Shown here: positions 1 to 7,815 of the stretch, piece after piece
How positions within the stretch are numbered: position 1 is the stretch's first letter
Layout: the number at the start of each line of letters is the position of its first letter
Source: PVC group bacterium
GTDB taxonomy: Bacteria > Verrucomicrobiota > Kiritimatiellia > UBA8416
Length of the DNA: 64,000 nt
Direction of reading: 5' to 3'
Assembly: GCA_003567805.1 (NCBI GenBank)
Contig: PWYP01000143.1
Coordinates: 1-64,000, forward strand
Notes under the pieces: generated by a model
The model's input: only the letters and a program-made list of their open reading frames with translations
What the model was told of the DNA's origin: nothing
Databases searched by the model: none
Position numbers and translations under genes: made by a program

Positions 1-181
1 AGAGCATCGCTCACTGTTGCGTGAACCGGTCTGGACAGAGGCACTTGCCATTGGAGATCGACCGTTTGTTGAGAACATAGCCACCAGCTTTGTCCAGCGA
101 AGGCGTTTTCTTTATGACGATGTCCCTGACGCAGATCCGGGTACCTGCTACGTGCGCGAGGATGAAATGAGTTACAGCTAA
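1..181 (+). CDS. C-terminal end of an IS200-like / RAYT transposase, cut by the window edge
   Basis: An open frame enters from the left edge (codons in phase from base 2) and ends at TAA 179-181, leaving 59 residues. The visible part contains W-T-E-A-L-A-I-G-D-R-P-F-V-E-N followed by basic residues and the end Y-V-R-E-D-E-M-S-Y-S. This G-(D/S)-x-x-F-V-E then (L/R)-R-E-(E/D) ending is what I know from the C-terminus of REP-associated tyrosine transposases (Y1_Tnp family). The catalytic HUH and Tyr motifs would lie outside the window, so the call rests on the tail alone. If right, it fits the REP-like palindromes seen at 16482-16504 and 18737-18763. It could instead be an unrelated short C-terminus. 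Confidence 0.5.
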   Translation, partial: EHRSLLREPVWTEALAIGDRPFVENIATSFVQRRRFLYDDVPDADPGTCYVREDEMSYS

Positions 182-259
182 ATTAGATGTCTATTTTTTT
201 GCTGTAAGAGCCATATCGGAGCTAAATATTGGTGCAAATATTTGCCGGACAAGTGTTTG

Positions 260-306
260 CTGTGTCGAATGCAAGTAAGACGTACTGTGTCGAATGCAAG
301 TAAGAC
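260..306. repeat. 22-bp direct repeat in two identical copies, possible mobile-element end
   Basis: The unit CTGTGTCGAATGCAAGTAAG plus AC occurs at 260-281 and again at 285-306, separated by GTA, giving a 25-bp period. The second copy ends exactly where the dehydratase gene fragment resumes (307). Multiple short direct repeats at a terminus, with TGTCGA near the edge, recall IS21-type ends, but no transposase is adjacent and no target duplication can be recognised. I infer a relic of an insertion end or an imprecise deletion. The identity of the element is unknown. Confidence 0.5.
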
Positions 307-495
307 CATGATTAATTCGCGCGGGGCATATTCGCACATGATCCCGACGAGGGGGTGTCCATCCGCCTTTTGTTTTTCGGCATATGCGAGAGCCTGCGGA
401 ACCATGTTATGAAACCAGGCTAGGGCGTCTGGGGCAGAAGTCGCTTCGGCCTGCGATGGGGGGCAACAAGTAGGGGGCTGCACGCATTCTGTCAT
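307..495 (-). pseudogene. N-terminal fragment of a 2-hydroxyacyl-CoA dehydratase (HgdB-like) gene
   Basis: The ATG at 495-493 has a good ribosome binding site upstream (GAGAGG). The first 63 codons end in the motif G-I-M-C-E-Y-A-P-R-E-L-I-M, the conserved N-terminal signature of 2-hydroxyglutaryl-CoA dehydratase-type proteins; its Cys would contribute to the [4Fe-4S] cluster. In intact relatives the protein continues for hundreds of residues with A-G-A-V-P-V-C. Here homology stops exactly at base 307, where a direct-repeat unit begins. The frame then runs through unrelated sequence to a stop at 178-180. Start signals are preserved but the catalytic protein is gone, so this is a recent truncation rather than a working gene. 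Family assignment is from the motif only. Confidence 0.7.
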
Positions 496-544
496 CTTTT
501 GCTACCTCTCTGTGTTTCGAATTGTATGCGCGGGCCTTGATACA

Positions 545-579
545 CAAAAACGCCCGTGCGATTGTTTCGTCACGGGCGT
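545..579 (-). terminator. Rho-independent terminator of the TGA-containing gene
   Basis: Read on the minus strand, CGCCCGTG at 578-571 pairs with CACGGGCG at 558-551 around a 12-nt loop, and the stem is followed by a run of T (complement of the A run 546-550). It lies 36 bp past the second stop codon (615-617) of the upstream gene and over 160 bp past the in-frame TGA. It is therefore best placed as the end of a transcript that includes the region beyond the TGA. Confidence 0.8.
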
Positions 580-614
580 CTACAGTTCTGAGATATATCA
601 GTTATCTGTGCTGG

Positions 615-1151
615 CTACCTTGCTCTTACCGGTTGCAAGCGCATGGTTAATTTGCTGCCAAGCCGCTTGTCGTTACCATCATCCAACCAAACAACAACTG
701 TATATTCACCTTGTGTTGCTACTTCACCGAAGTAGCCGCCCCGGCCTCCTCAGGTAGGGCACATCTGCCTAACCGTACGTTTGCCCGAATCGACAATCTT
801 TCCATCACTATCCAAAACATAAAATGACACATTGCCATTGACGCGGGCCCCACGCCTGCCATTCGCGGCCATGGCAAAAACATCAGCCGTAATTTGGAAT
901 GGAATGGTCTCGGCATTGATGTGGTTTTGTCGTTGATCGGGCGTGAGACGTTGATTTTGTCTGGCACGCGCGCTGAAACGAATTGAGCCTCCATCTGGGG
1001 TGGGGCGTTCCGTGACAAGAGCTTCTACTTGTTCATCTGATAATGTATTTGGAGCCGCATTGCTGTTTGCATTTTGGGCGTATGAAATCGCGACAACATG
1101 CCAGCCAGCAAAGAGGAGAACAACAAGTGGGATCAGCAGTTTCAATTTCAT
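615..1151 (-). CDS. Small secreted protein with in-frame TGA: candidate selenoprotein (CxxU) or nonsense pseudogene
   Basis: The ATG at 1151 follows an AGGAG site with 7-nt spacing. Residues 1-26 form a signal peptide (basic start, long hydrophobic core, then A-x-A-like region). The frame runs 133 codons to TGA at 752-750, in the context C131-P-T-(TGA134)-G-G-R-G, and continues in the same frame for 44 codons to TAG at 617-615. The continuation (G-E-Y-T-V-V-V-W-L-D-D-G) looks like the last strands of a beta-sandwich and not like random translation. Counting the TGA as a residue the protein is 178 aa. If TGA is read as selenocysteine, the motif is CPTUGGRG, a CxxU redox pair that also resembles a CxxCxGxG zinc/redox motif with its second Cys replaced. 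An SECIS-like hairpin follows at 736-718. I do not recognise the family. The alternative is a one-base nonsense mutation of TGC (Cys) or TGG (Trp). Confidence 0.65.
718..752 (-). promoter_or_regulatory. bSECIS-like hairpin directly after the in-frame TGA
   Basis: On the minus strand the TGA is 752-750. GCTACTTC (736-729) then pairs perfectly with GAAGTAGC (725-718) around a GGT loop (728-726). The distance from TGA to the loop is 21 nt, the stem is 8 bp and the loop starts with G. Bacterial SECIS elements are known to need an apical loop about 16-37 nt after the UGA, a short upper stem, and a G in the first two loop positions. All three conditions are met. The function is inferred; a chance hairpin in coding sequence is possible. 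Confidence 0.55.
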
Positions 1152-1191
1152 AACCCGCTCCTTTTACGCTTTATGTCATTACACATTATTC

Positions 1192-1220
1192 ATGCTAGCT
1201 TTGTGCTTATATTTCGTCAA
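1192..1220 (-). promoter_or_regulatory. Possible sigma-70 promoter of the TGA-containing gene
   Basis: Minus-strand TTGACG (complement of 1215-1220), 17 nt, then TAGCAT (complement of 1192-1197). The -35 is close to consensus and the -10 moderate. It lies 41 bp upstream of the ATG at 1151. Confidence 0.4.
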
Positions 1221-1335
1221 CTGTAATATACTTCTAGATATAGTTCTACTGAGCGGAGTAAGGGATTGACATAGGGGCATATCTGTATTGCAATGCTGCA
1301 CCGATTGTTAAAGTTTATTGTTTGTAGAGGATAAT

Positions 1336-2775
1336 GTGTATCCAGAAAAGTCTGAATATCTTAAGCTGGCGCAAGAGTATGATGTGGTGCCGGTGTATTG
1401 CGAAGTTTTGGCGGATGGCGAGACGCCGGTATCTGTTTTAAGCCGATTTTGTGAAGATCAGAACGCCTTTCTCTTTGAGAGCATGGAGGGAGGAGAGACG
1501 TGGGGGCGTTACTCTTTTGTAGGGATGAATCCGGACTTGTGTCTGGAGGTTGATCACAGCAAGGGCGCTTCGACTGCGTTGGAAGAACTTCGTCAGGTGT
1601 ATCAGGGTTTACGTGTAGCTGAGATACCTGGGCTGCCACGTTTTGCTGGCGGCGTCGTTGGTGTTTTGGCCTATGAGTCTGCTGGTGATTTTGAAGCATT
1701 ACCGGTTCCCAAGGCTTCACGAACGAATGCCACGCTTACGAGTCGTTTTTTAAAAGTCGATCGACTTATTGTCTTTGATAATGTGCGGCACACGCTGAAG
1801 ATTGTTTTTTGTACGCGTCCGCGTGCAGTTGCTGATGCGGCCGCTCTCTACGATCAAACAGAGACTGAAATAGGTGTGATCGTGGATTCGCTGGCAGAGC
1901 ACAAGATGCCGGCTGCAAAAAAATATCCACTGGCTGACTTCTCTTCGAATATGACACAAGAGGCTTTTGAAGAGTGTGTTCGAACTGCCAAACGTTATAT
2001 TGTCGAGGGGGATATCATCCAAGTGGTATTGAGTCAGCGATTTACGGCCGAATCGGATGTTCCGGCGCTGCAGTTGTATCGCGCTTTGCGGCTTCTGAAT
2101 CCTTCTCCCTATACTTTTTTCCTGAAATTGGGGGGGCAAACATTAGTTGGGTCATCGCCTGAGTTGATGGTTCGTCTGACAGGAAACCGTGTGGAGGTGC
2201 GCCCTATTGCCGGAACACGTCCGCGAGGAAAGACGGAGCAGGAAGATCGTGCATTGGCGGATGATTTACTTTCAGACACGAAAGAAAAAGCGGAACATGT
2301 GATGCTCGTGGATCTCGGGCGCAATGATATTGGTCGTGTTGCTGAGCCAGGCAGTGTGCAAGTTACGGATTACATGGTCATCGAAAGATACAGTCATGTG
2401 ATGCATATTGTTTCGCATGTAGAGGGCATTCTTTCACAAGGCTTGGATGCTTATGATGTTTTGAAAGCGACTTTTCCCGCAGGCACACTTTCTGGTGCAC
2501 CTAAGATTCGAGCTATGGAAATTATTAACGAGCTTGAGCCTATGCCTCGCGGTGTGTATGGGGGTGCCATCGGATATATTGGTTACAATGGTAACATGGA
2601 TTTTGCCATTACCATTCGTACGCTGGAAGTAGAAGCGGGGCATGTTTGTGTACAGGCGGGTGCGGGGGTCGTTTTTGACAGTGATCCGACGCGTGAATAT
2701 GAGGAGACTTGTCATAAGTCTCGTGGTATGCGCAGGGCGGTTGATATGGCATTGAATGGATTGGAGGTGTCGTGA
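1336..2775 (+). CDS. trpE: Anthranilate synthase component I
   Basis: TrpE (479 aa) converts chorismate to anthranilate with ammonia from TrpG, the first step of tryptophan synthesis. The chorismate-binding domain is complete: [27 protein letters not shown] and G-G-A-I-G-Y-I are all present. The N-terminal [14 protein letters not shown] matches the (L)ES...GRYS element that binds Trp in feedback-inhibited enzymes. I chose GTG 1336 because AGAGGA sits 4 nt upstream and the resulting M-Y-P start is typical of the family; the TTG at 1318 has no such site. It lies 1 bp from trpG, so the two are co-translated. Confidence 0.95.
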   Translation: MYPEKSEYLKLAQEYDVVPVYCEVLADGETPVSVLSRFCEDQNAFLFESMEGGETWGRYSFVGMNPDLCLEVDHSKGASTALEELRQVYQGLRVAEIPGLPRFAGGVVGVLAYESAGDFEALPVPKASRTNATLTSRFLKVDRLIVFDNVRHTLKIVFCTRPRAVADAAALYDQTETEIGVIVDSLAEHKMPAAKKYPLADFSSNMTQEAFEECVRTAKRYIVEGDIIQVVLSQRFTAESDVPALQLYRALRLLNPSPYTFFLKLGGQTLVGSSPELMVRLTGNRVEVRPIAGTRPRGKTEQEDRALADDLLSDTKEKAEHVMLVDLGRNDIGRVAEPGSVQVTDYMVIERYSHVMHIVSHVEGILSQGLDAYDVLKATFPAGTLSGAPKIRAMEIINELEPMPRGVYGGAIGYIGYNGNMDFAITIRTLEVEAGHVCVQAGAGVVFDSDPTREYEETCHKSRGMRRAVDMALNGLEVS

Positions 2776-2776
2776 G

Positions 2777-3361
2777 ATGATCGTATTGATCGATAATTAC
2801 GATTCTTTTACGTACAACCTCGTGCAAGTGATGCGTGGTCAGGGCGCGGATATACGCGTGTTTCGTAACGATGCCATTACTGTTGAGGATGTTGAGGCAT
2901 TACAACCGGCCGGTGTGGTTATTTCTCCGGGGCCATGTACGCCGGCAGAGGCGGGTATTTCGGTTGCATTGATTCAGCGCATGAGCGGAAAAGTGCCGCT
3001 TCTGGGGGTCTGTCTTGGCCACCAGTCCATTGGGATGGCTTTCGGTGCCACGGTCTATCATGCCAAAAGCATTATGCATGGGAAGACGTCGCCGGTTACC
3101 CATGAGGATACGCCACTATACAAGGGCATGGCGAATCCGTTCCCAGCGGGGCGGTACCATTCGCTAGCCATTATCAAGGAAACGCTACCGGAATGTTTGA
3201 TCGCTGATGCCTGGACGGAGGATGGCGAAATCATGGGACTGCATCATATTTCGCATCCAACGTATGGGGTGCAGTTTCACCCTGAGTCTGTTTTGACTCC
3301 TTCGGGCAAGCGGCTGCTGAGGAATTTCAAGGATTTGGCGGAGGGGGGAGAGAAGAGATAA
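2777..3361 (+). CDS. trpG: Anthranilate synthase component II (glutamine amidotransferase)
   Basis: The 194-residue class I glutamine amidotransferase releases ammonia from glutamine for TrpE. The nucleophile is C79 in [10 protein letters not shown], and the partner residues are H168 and E170 in Q-F-H-P-E-S. The oxyanion segment I-S-P-G-P-C-T-P is present. The start ATG 2777 is preceded by GGAGGTG inside the end of trpE. The C-terminus (A-E-G-G-E-K-R) ends right where an intergenic repeat tract begins. A fused TrpD domain is absent. The sequence cannot show whether the protein also serves folate synthesis as PabA, as in some bacteria with one subunit. Confidence 0.95.
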   Translation: MIVLIDNYDSFTYNLVQVMRGQGADIRVFRNDAITVEDVEALQPAGVVISPGPCTPAEAGISVALIQRMSGKVPLLGVCLGHQSIGMAFGATVYHAKSIMHGKTSPVTHEDTPLYKGMANPFPAGRYHSLAIIKETLPECLIADAWTEDGEIMGLHHISHPTYGVQFHPESVLTPSGKRLLRNFKDLAEGGEKR

Positions 3362-3612
3362 ATGCTGAAAAGCTGAAATGCTGAAAAGCTGAAAAGCTGA
3401 AATGCTGACAAGCTGAAATGGTTTTTAGGTTTCGGTCGATAGTCTTTATGAAAGGTTGCTCGCGCTAACTATGATACAAAACGGGCTGAAGACAAACGAG
3501 GTCAGGGTTCGGAAACAAAGGTGCGTGGGATGTTTGGGGATCTGGTTGCCGATAAGTAGGCGGGAACAATCTGCGTAATAGATTTCAGTGTTTTAGCTTT
3601 TCAGCATTTCAG
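3362..3612 (+). repeat. Degenerate tandem repeats of a CTGAAA(A/T)G word in the trpG-trpD spacer
   Basis: From 3362 to 3420 the words GCTGAAAA and GCTGAAAT alternate about seven times directly after the trpG stop. At 3595-3612 the reverse complement (AGCTTTTCAGCATTTCAG) appears just upstream of trpD, so the spacer transcript could fold into a long hairpin. A second tract of the same words lies at 26974-27025 after ribBA. The middle of the spacer (3421-3590) holds nothing I recognise. No coding potential is evident. Confidence 0.75.
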
Positions 3613-3630
3613 TTTTTGAAAGGGGAAAAT

Positions 3631-4638
3631 ATGAAGGTGTATTTACAGGCATTGTTGGAGAAGCGGGATTTACAAGAGTCCGAGATGGGGGAGGCTTTCG
3701 ACTTGATTATGTCGGGAGAGGCGACCCCTGCGCAAATCGCTGGTTTTATCATTGCTTTACGCATGAAAGGGGAAACCGTATCGGAAATCGCCGGTGGGGC
3801 GGGAAGTATGCGTCGCCATGCGGTGCGAATTGATACGGGGGGGCTACCGGTGGTGGATACTTGCGGCACAGGGGGGGACGAGAGTGGAAGTTTTAATATT
3901 TCTACGGCGGCTGCCATCGTTACAGCGGGCGCGGGTGTTCCTGTTGCCAAACACGGGAACCGCGCTATATCCAGTGCTTGCGGTTCGGCAGATGTTCTGA
4001 TGGCTTTGGGCGTTAACTTGGACATTCCGCCTGAGCAGGTTGAAGACTGCGTGCGCGAAGCCGGCATCGGTTTTTTATTTGCCCCGAAACTACACCCCGC
4101 GATGAAATATGCGATGGGGCCGCGTAAGGAGCTCGGGGTGCGAACGATTTTTAATATGCTGGGTCCGTTGACGAATCCTGCTGGAGCTAGAGGGCAGATT
4201 CTGGGCGTTTTTTCGGCTGAATTGACAGAGCCTTTTGCCGAGGTGCTGGGACGCTTGGGAAGTCGTCGGGCCTTTGTGGTGCATGGTCATGATGGTATGG
4301 ATGAAATTACGACTACTGCGCCTACGCGAGTTAGTGAATTGGTGGACGGGCGTGTAAAAACATATGAGTTAGATCCTTTGCGGTTTATCGATGATTATGC
4401 GACAGCGGATGATCTTATGGGTGGCGATGCCGAAAAGAATGCCGGCATCATCCGCTCGGTTCTGCAAGGGGAAAAGAGTCCTGCACGCGATATTGTGTGT
4501 TTGAACGCGGCTGCAGCCATCGTCGCTGGCGAGAAAGTCGATTCGCTTGATGCGGGGTGGAAGATTGCCAACGAAGCAATAGATTCGGGTGCAGCTGCGG
4601 GCGCATTGGAAAAACTCGTGGCTTGTTCTATGCGTTAA
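3631..4638 (+). CDS. trpD: Anthranilate phosphoribosyltransferase
   Basis: TrpD (335 aa) transfers phosphoribose from PRPP to anthranilate. Diagnostic motifs are C-G-T-G-G-D-E-S-G-S-F-N-I-S-T (PRPP loop), K-H-G-N-R-A-I-S-S-A-C-G-S-A-D and N-M-L-G-P-L-T-N-P. Length matches the family (about 340). ATG 3631 is chosen because AAGGGG lies 6 nt before it; a TTG 15 bp upstream has no such site. It is the third gene of the trp cluster, after the repeat-rich spacer, and is followed 12 bp later by trpC. Confidence 0.96.
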   Translation: MKVYLQALLEKRDLQESEMGEAFDLIMSGEATPAQIAGFIIALRMKGETVSEIAGGAGSMRRHAVRIDTGGLPVVDTCGTGGDESGSFNISTAAAIVTAGAGVPVAKHGNRAISSACGSADVLMALGVNLDIPPEQVEDCVREAGIGFLFAPKLHPAMKYAMGPRKELGVRTIFNMLGPLTNPAGARGQILGVFSAELTEPFAEVLGRLGSRRAFVVHGHDGMDEITTTAPTRVSELVDGRVKTYELDPLRFIDDYATADDLMGGDAEKNAGIIRSVLQGEKSPARDIVCLNAAAAIVAGEKVDSLDAGWKIANEAIDSGAAAGALEKLVACSMR

Positions 4639-4650
4639 TGTGGTGGGGCG

Positions 4651-5430
4651 ATGGACGTATTAGAAACAATTATGCAGGAACGACGGTCTGCGGTAATGAA
4701 TGCAGCCTCTGCCGTGTCTGAGAGCAAGTTGCAGGAGTTTGCTGCGCGTCGGGTTCATCATAGTTTGTCGCTGCGGCTACGAGATCGTACGAAAACATCC
4801 ATTATTGCAGAAGTGAAGAAGGCAAGTCCTTCCGCCGGTTTGTTACGCTCGGATTATCATCCTGCTGTGATTGCTGCTGGTTATGCGGATGCGGGGGCCG
4901 TTGGAATATCTGTTTTAACGGAGCCTATCCATTTTCAAGGTTCGGAGGAAGATTTGCGTGCTGTTCGTGCGGTTGTGGATCTTCCCGTGTTGCGAAAGGA
5001 TTTCATTTGTGAGCCCTATCAAATTCTGGAGGCGGCTGCATGGGGAGCGGATGTTGTCCTGTTGATAGCAGCCGCACTGAATCGTCAACAGATGCTTTTG
5101 CTATATCGAGAAGCTCTGGCACTTGGCTTGGAGGTCCTGGCAGAGGTGCATGATGAAGAAGAGCTCATGCGCGTTTTGCCTCTTGAGCAGGCCATCATCG
5201 GGGTCAATAACCGAAACTTGAAAACACTTGAGACCAGCTTAGATGTTGCGCGTAGTCTCGCGTGTGAGATTCCTGCGGATCGGTTGTGCATTGCGGAGAG
5301 TGGCATCAAAACACGGGACGATATTATAGATCTTGAAAAGCATGGGTATCAGGGATTTTTGATTGGCGAATCACTTTTGCGTGATGCCTCTCCCGATGAA
5401 GCCTTACGTAAGCTGTTGTTTTCGGGCTAA
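4651..5430 (+). CDS. trpC: Indole-3-glycerol phosphate synthase
   Basis: The 259-residue TIM-barrel enzyme closes the ring of CdRP to give indole-3-glycerol phosphate. E-V-K-K-A-S-P-S-A-G carries the catalytic Lys of the K-x-S-P-S motif; V-L-R-K-D-F-I, G-V-N-N-R-N-L and I-A-E-S-G-I follow in the usual order. It is a single-domain protein without a TrpF fusion. Neither trpF nor trpBA is in the window, so the cluster is split. Its stop codon is only 4 bp from the stop of the convergent gene at 5435, which leaves no room for a terminator. Confidence 0.96.
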   Translation: MDVLETIMQERRSAVMNAASAVSESKLQEFAARRVHHSLSLRLRDRTKTSIIAEVKKASPSAGLLRSDYHPAVIAAGYADAGAVGISVLTEPIHFQGSEEDLRAVRAVVDLPVLRKDFICEPYQILEAAAWGADVVLLIAAALNRQQMLLLYREALALGLEVLAEVHDEEELMRVLPLEQAIIGVNNRNLKTLETSLDVARSLACEIPADRLCIAESGIKTRDDIIDLEKHGYQGFLIGESLLRDASPDEALRKLLFSG

Positions 5431-5434
5431 TGCG

Positions 5435-6106
5435 CTAATCTTGGTGGGGTAGAAACTCGCTTTTGCGCGCCGCGCAGATGATTGCATGCGTGCGTGTACG
5501 TGCTTCAGGACGTGCGCCTACAGGTGTGATGCTGGTATGTAGCCGGGAACCTTCAAGCGTACTGCGAATACGTGCAGCGTTTTCGCGAAGAGACTTGATG
5601 CAAATCATTCCCTTAGGGTTCAGGTTCGCAACGCAGGCACGTAATGCATTTACAGAGGCTGTTGTTAAGGCGGGGTCTGTTGAAATCAAAATAATATCAA
5701 ATTTCCGGTCCGTTTGTTTGATTGTTGATGTTATCGAAGTAGTGTGTACCGTGAGACGGTGATCTTGTAGGGCCATACGGTAATCATCACCTAGAAGGTC
5801 ACGGTGCCACTCTATGAGCACTTTTAAAGGTTCAGAAAGATGAATCATGGCTTTGTCGGGTGCCAGCGTTAACATTTCATGTAGGCACTGCCCAAGTCCT
5901 AGCCCGGCAAGCAAGATGCTAGGTGTGCGATAGATGCTGATTCTTGCTCCGCCTGCTCGTGCTAGCGCCAGCTCTGGTTCGCATGCACGGGTTGAGCAGA
6001 TGGGTTGTCTATCCAGATATAAGTATATGTCTTTATCGTGTGAAATACACTCTAGGTTGCTTCCGGATGGTGTAGTGGTTGCTGCTAGCGTAATCGAGGG
6101 CTTCAT
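5435..6106 (-). CDS. Spermidine-synthase-like (class I methyltransferase fold) protein
   Basis: A 223-residue protein with an N-terminal beta-rich part and the nucleotide-binding loop L-A-G-L-G-L-G-Q-C at about residues 66-74, then F-D-I-I-L-I-S-T-D near residue 140. This layout matches spermidine/spermine synthase-like proteins that keep the Rossmann core. The Asp expected to orient the amine substrate is not obvious, so polyamine synthesis is doubtful. It overlaps the preceding gene by 4 bp (ATGA) and ends the pilus operon, so its job may be linked to envelope or pilus assembly; that link is inference from position. The start ATG is fixed by the overlap. Confidence 0.6.
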   Translation of the reverse strand: MKPSITLAATTTPSGSNLECISHDKDIYLYLDRQPICSTRACEPELALARAGGARISIYRTPSILLAGLGLGQCLHEMLTLAPDKAMIHLSEPLKVLIEWHRDLLGDDYRMALQDHRLTVHTTSITSTIKQTDRKFDIILISTDPALTTASVNALRACVANLNPKGMICIKSLRENAARIRSTLEGSRLHTSITPVGARPEARTRTHAIICAARKSEFLPHQD

Positions 6107-7815
6107 GCTGGACTTTCGGTTGAGATTTCAGGTATTGATCGCTGTTTTATGCGGCTGCGTGCCTCGATCATGGCATGAATCCAAAGCGAAGGGGAGCTTT
6201 CAGGGTTGAGTATAACGACATGATCTGAAGGATTCGCCGAACTGTGATCGGTAAGAAGGACAACTGCAGCCTTTGGATTGATTCTGGTTATGATAGGGAG
6301 AATGGCGTCAAAATGTTGTCCGAGCAAGTCGGGTTGAATAAAGATGACTTCATATGGATGATTGGATGCAATGGCTTGCAAGAAGGCATCTTCATTCGAT
6401 GCGACAGTGATACGAATATTCTTGTCTTCCAAGTAGGGTAGAATACGCGGATTCGATTGCGTAGACATGCAGAGGAGAATGGTCCACCCAGCGGTATAGG
6501 CTTCAAGTCCAATGGCGATGGGTTCTTCTGTGTCTTCGGTTTCTAATGCGAGGGCTTCGGGATCGACCTCCGGTAGATATATACGAAATAATTGGGCTTT
6601 ACGACCATCAGGAATAGCTTCGAATTGGCCCCCCGCTTGTATGATCAATGTTTGGACCAATGAGCTGACAACGCCATTTTCTGGATTTTGTGTATCCCAT
6701 TGTTGTCCCCTTATATCCTCGCCATCCTGCTTCCTTTTAATTTCCAGGATGGCGGCAATATTACTTTGATGTATCAAACGTTCGTTTGCATGCGGCAGGC
6801 GTAATGTAATGTGAAGCGTTCCTGCCGTTGTATGATTCGTTTCTGCTATAATGAGGCCCAAGCTGTGGATGACATGCTCGATGAGAGAGGGAGGGACATT
6901 AACGGGGGGGGGGCTTGTTATCAGTTGTTGTTCTACACTCCAGGAAGGATCTAGGTTGGCGGTGAGAATATCTGTTCCACTGGCAATATGCCGCACCAAG
7001 TCGACCGTGATCGTAGCACTGTGATCTTGTCGGACTTGAGAGAGTTGCGTGAGCTGTCGGGCCAACCAGATTCCTCGATCTGCGCATTTTTGAATATTAT
7101 CAGCAGCGTTCTTCAAGTTTTCGGAGGTGATATCGGGTTTGCTTAGCAAGGATGCATGGCCGGAAATTCCACAAAGGAGGTCATTAAAATCATTTGCAAT
7201 ACCTTGCGCAAGATGAGCAGCTAGATGAAGTGTTGCTGCTTGGCGCTGACGCTTGCGTGCCACAGCTACACTGGTTATGTCACTGACCAATAACAACGAA
7301 ATGCCTGAGACGGGGGGTTGTACGCGAAAGCGTAGCGTTTTTATTGTAATTTGGTTATTGGAGTATGGATATTCTCGTTCAATCATATTCTCTGTCGTGA
7401 GAAATGATTGGAGATCATCTTCCGAGATGGCTGGACATACTTCTTGCAATTTGTGCCCGCGTACTTTGCCAAAAAAAGTTTCGGCAGCTGTATTCATTCC
7501 GATCATTTTGCCCTGACGATCTATAGCGATGATCGCATCGCGGACATCGTTCATATGGTCGACAAGTTTGCTGATTCGGCGCAAACTTTCGGCTTCTGTG
7601 GCAAAGTGTATCGTCCAGAGTCCGAAGGCTCCGGCAATGAGCATAAAACCAAGTGTTAACGTCCAGATTACCACGGTTAGCAGCACGCGATCGGAAGCGC
7701 TTGGCACCGCATTATCTAAATAATTAATGGTAGCACTAACAGCGAGCGCGCCTGTGGCAAGCAAGATAATCAGCAAAATTGAGTATCGTAAACTTTCTTT
7801 TGCTGGTCGTATCAT
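6103..7815 (-). CDS. PAS sensor protein resembling a hybrid histidine kinase, phosphoacceptor His missing
   Basis: A 570-aa membrane protein with two helices (about 12-30 and 44-68), a PAS domain (about 90-180), a dimerisation-like region (about 190-300), a degraded ATPase-like region and a C-terminal receiver-like domain (about 450-545). The segment G205-I-A-N-D-F-N-D-L-L aligns with G-I-A-H-D-F-N-N-L-I of the kinase at 58572-60731, but Asn208 replaces the phosphoacceptor His. The N-box and G-box of the ATPase are not recognisable and the receiver lacks its acidic pair. It is therefore probably a pseudokinase or a scaffold. It overlaps both operon neighbours by 4 bp, after the secretin and before the spermidine-synthase-like gene, which argues that it is still translated and tied to the pilus. 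Confidence 0.75.
   Translation of the reverse strand: MIRPAKESLRYSILLIILLATGALAVSATINYLDNAVPSASDRVLLTVVIWTLTLGFMLIAGAFGLWTIHFATEAESLRRISKLVDHMNDVRDAIIAIDRQGKMIGMNTAAETFFGKVRGHKLQEVCPAISEDDLQSFLTTENMIEREYPYSNNQITIKTLRFRVQPPVSGISLLLVSDITSVAVARKRQRQAATLHLAAHLAQGIANDFNDLLCGISGHASLLSKPDITSENLKNAADNIQKCADRGIWLARQLTQLSQVRQDHSATITVDLVRHIASGTDILTANLDPSWSVEQQLITSPPPVNVPPSLIEHVIHSLGLIIAETNHTTAGTLHITLRLPHANERLIHQSNIAAILEIKRKQDGEDIRGQQWDTQNPENGVVSSLVQTLIIQAGGQFEAIPDGRKAQLFRIYLPEVDPEALALETEDTEEPIAIGLEAYTAGWTILLCMSTQSNPRILPYLEDKNIRITVASNEDAFLQAIASNHPYEVIFIQPDLLGQHFDAILPIITRINPKAAVVLLTDHSSANPSDHVVILNPESSPSLWIHAMIEARSRIKQRSIPEISTESPA

Noticed and set aside
260..306. Firm assignment of the direct repeats to an IS21 terminus
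   Set aside because: The TGT edge faces away from the gene junction, there is no transposase and no target duplication, so only a generic mobile-end idea is kept.
512..757. Plus-strand open frame over the terminator and the gene end
   Set aside because: It crosses the terminator and overlaps the better supported minus-strand coding region; composition is not protein-like.
1266..1294. TTGACA upstream of trpE as a promoter or attenuator
   Set aside because: The -35 is perfect but at 17 nt the -10 would be TGCAAT, which is poor, and the short leader shows no Trp codons or paired hairpins. Left unlisted as a feature.
3362..3420. CRISPR array
   Set aside because: The words are 8-16 bp, contiguous and degenerate, with no unique spacers and no cas genes in the window.
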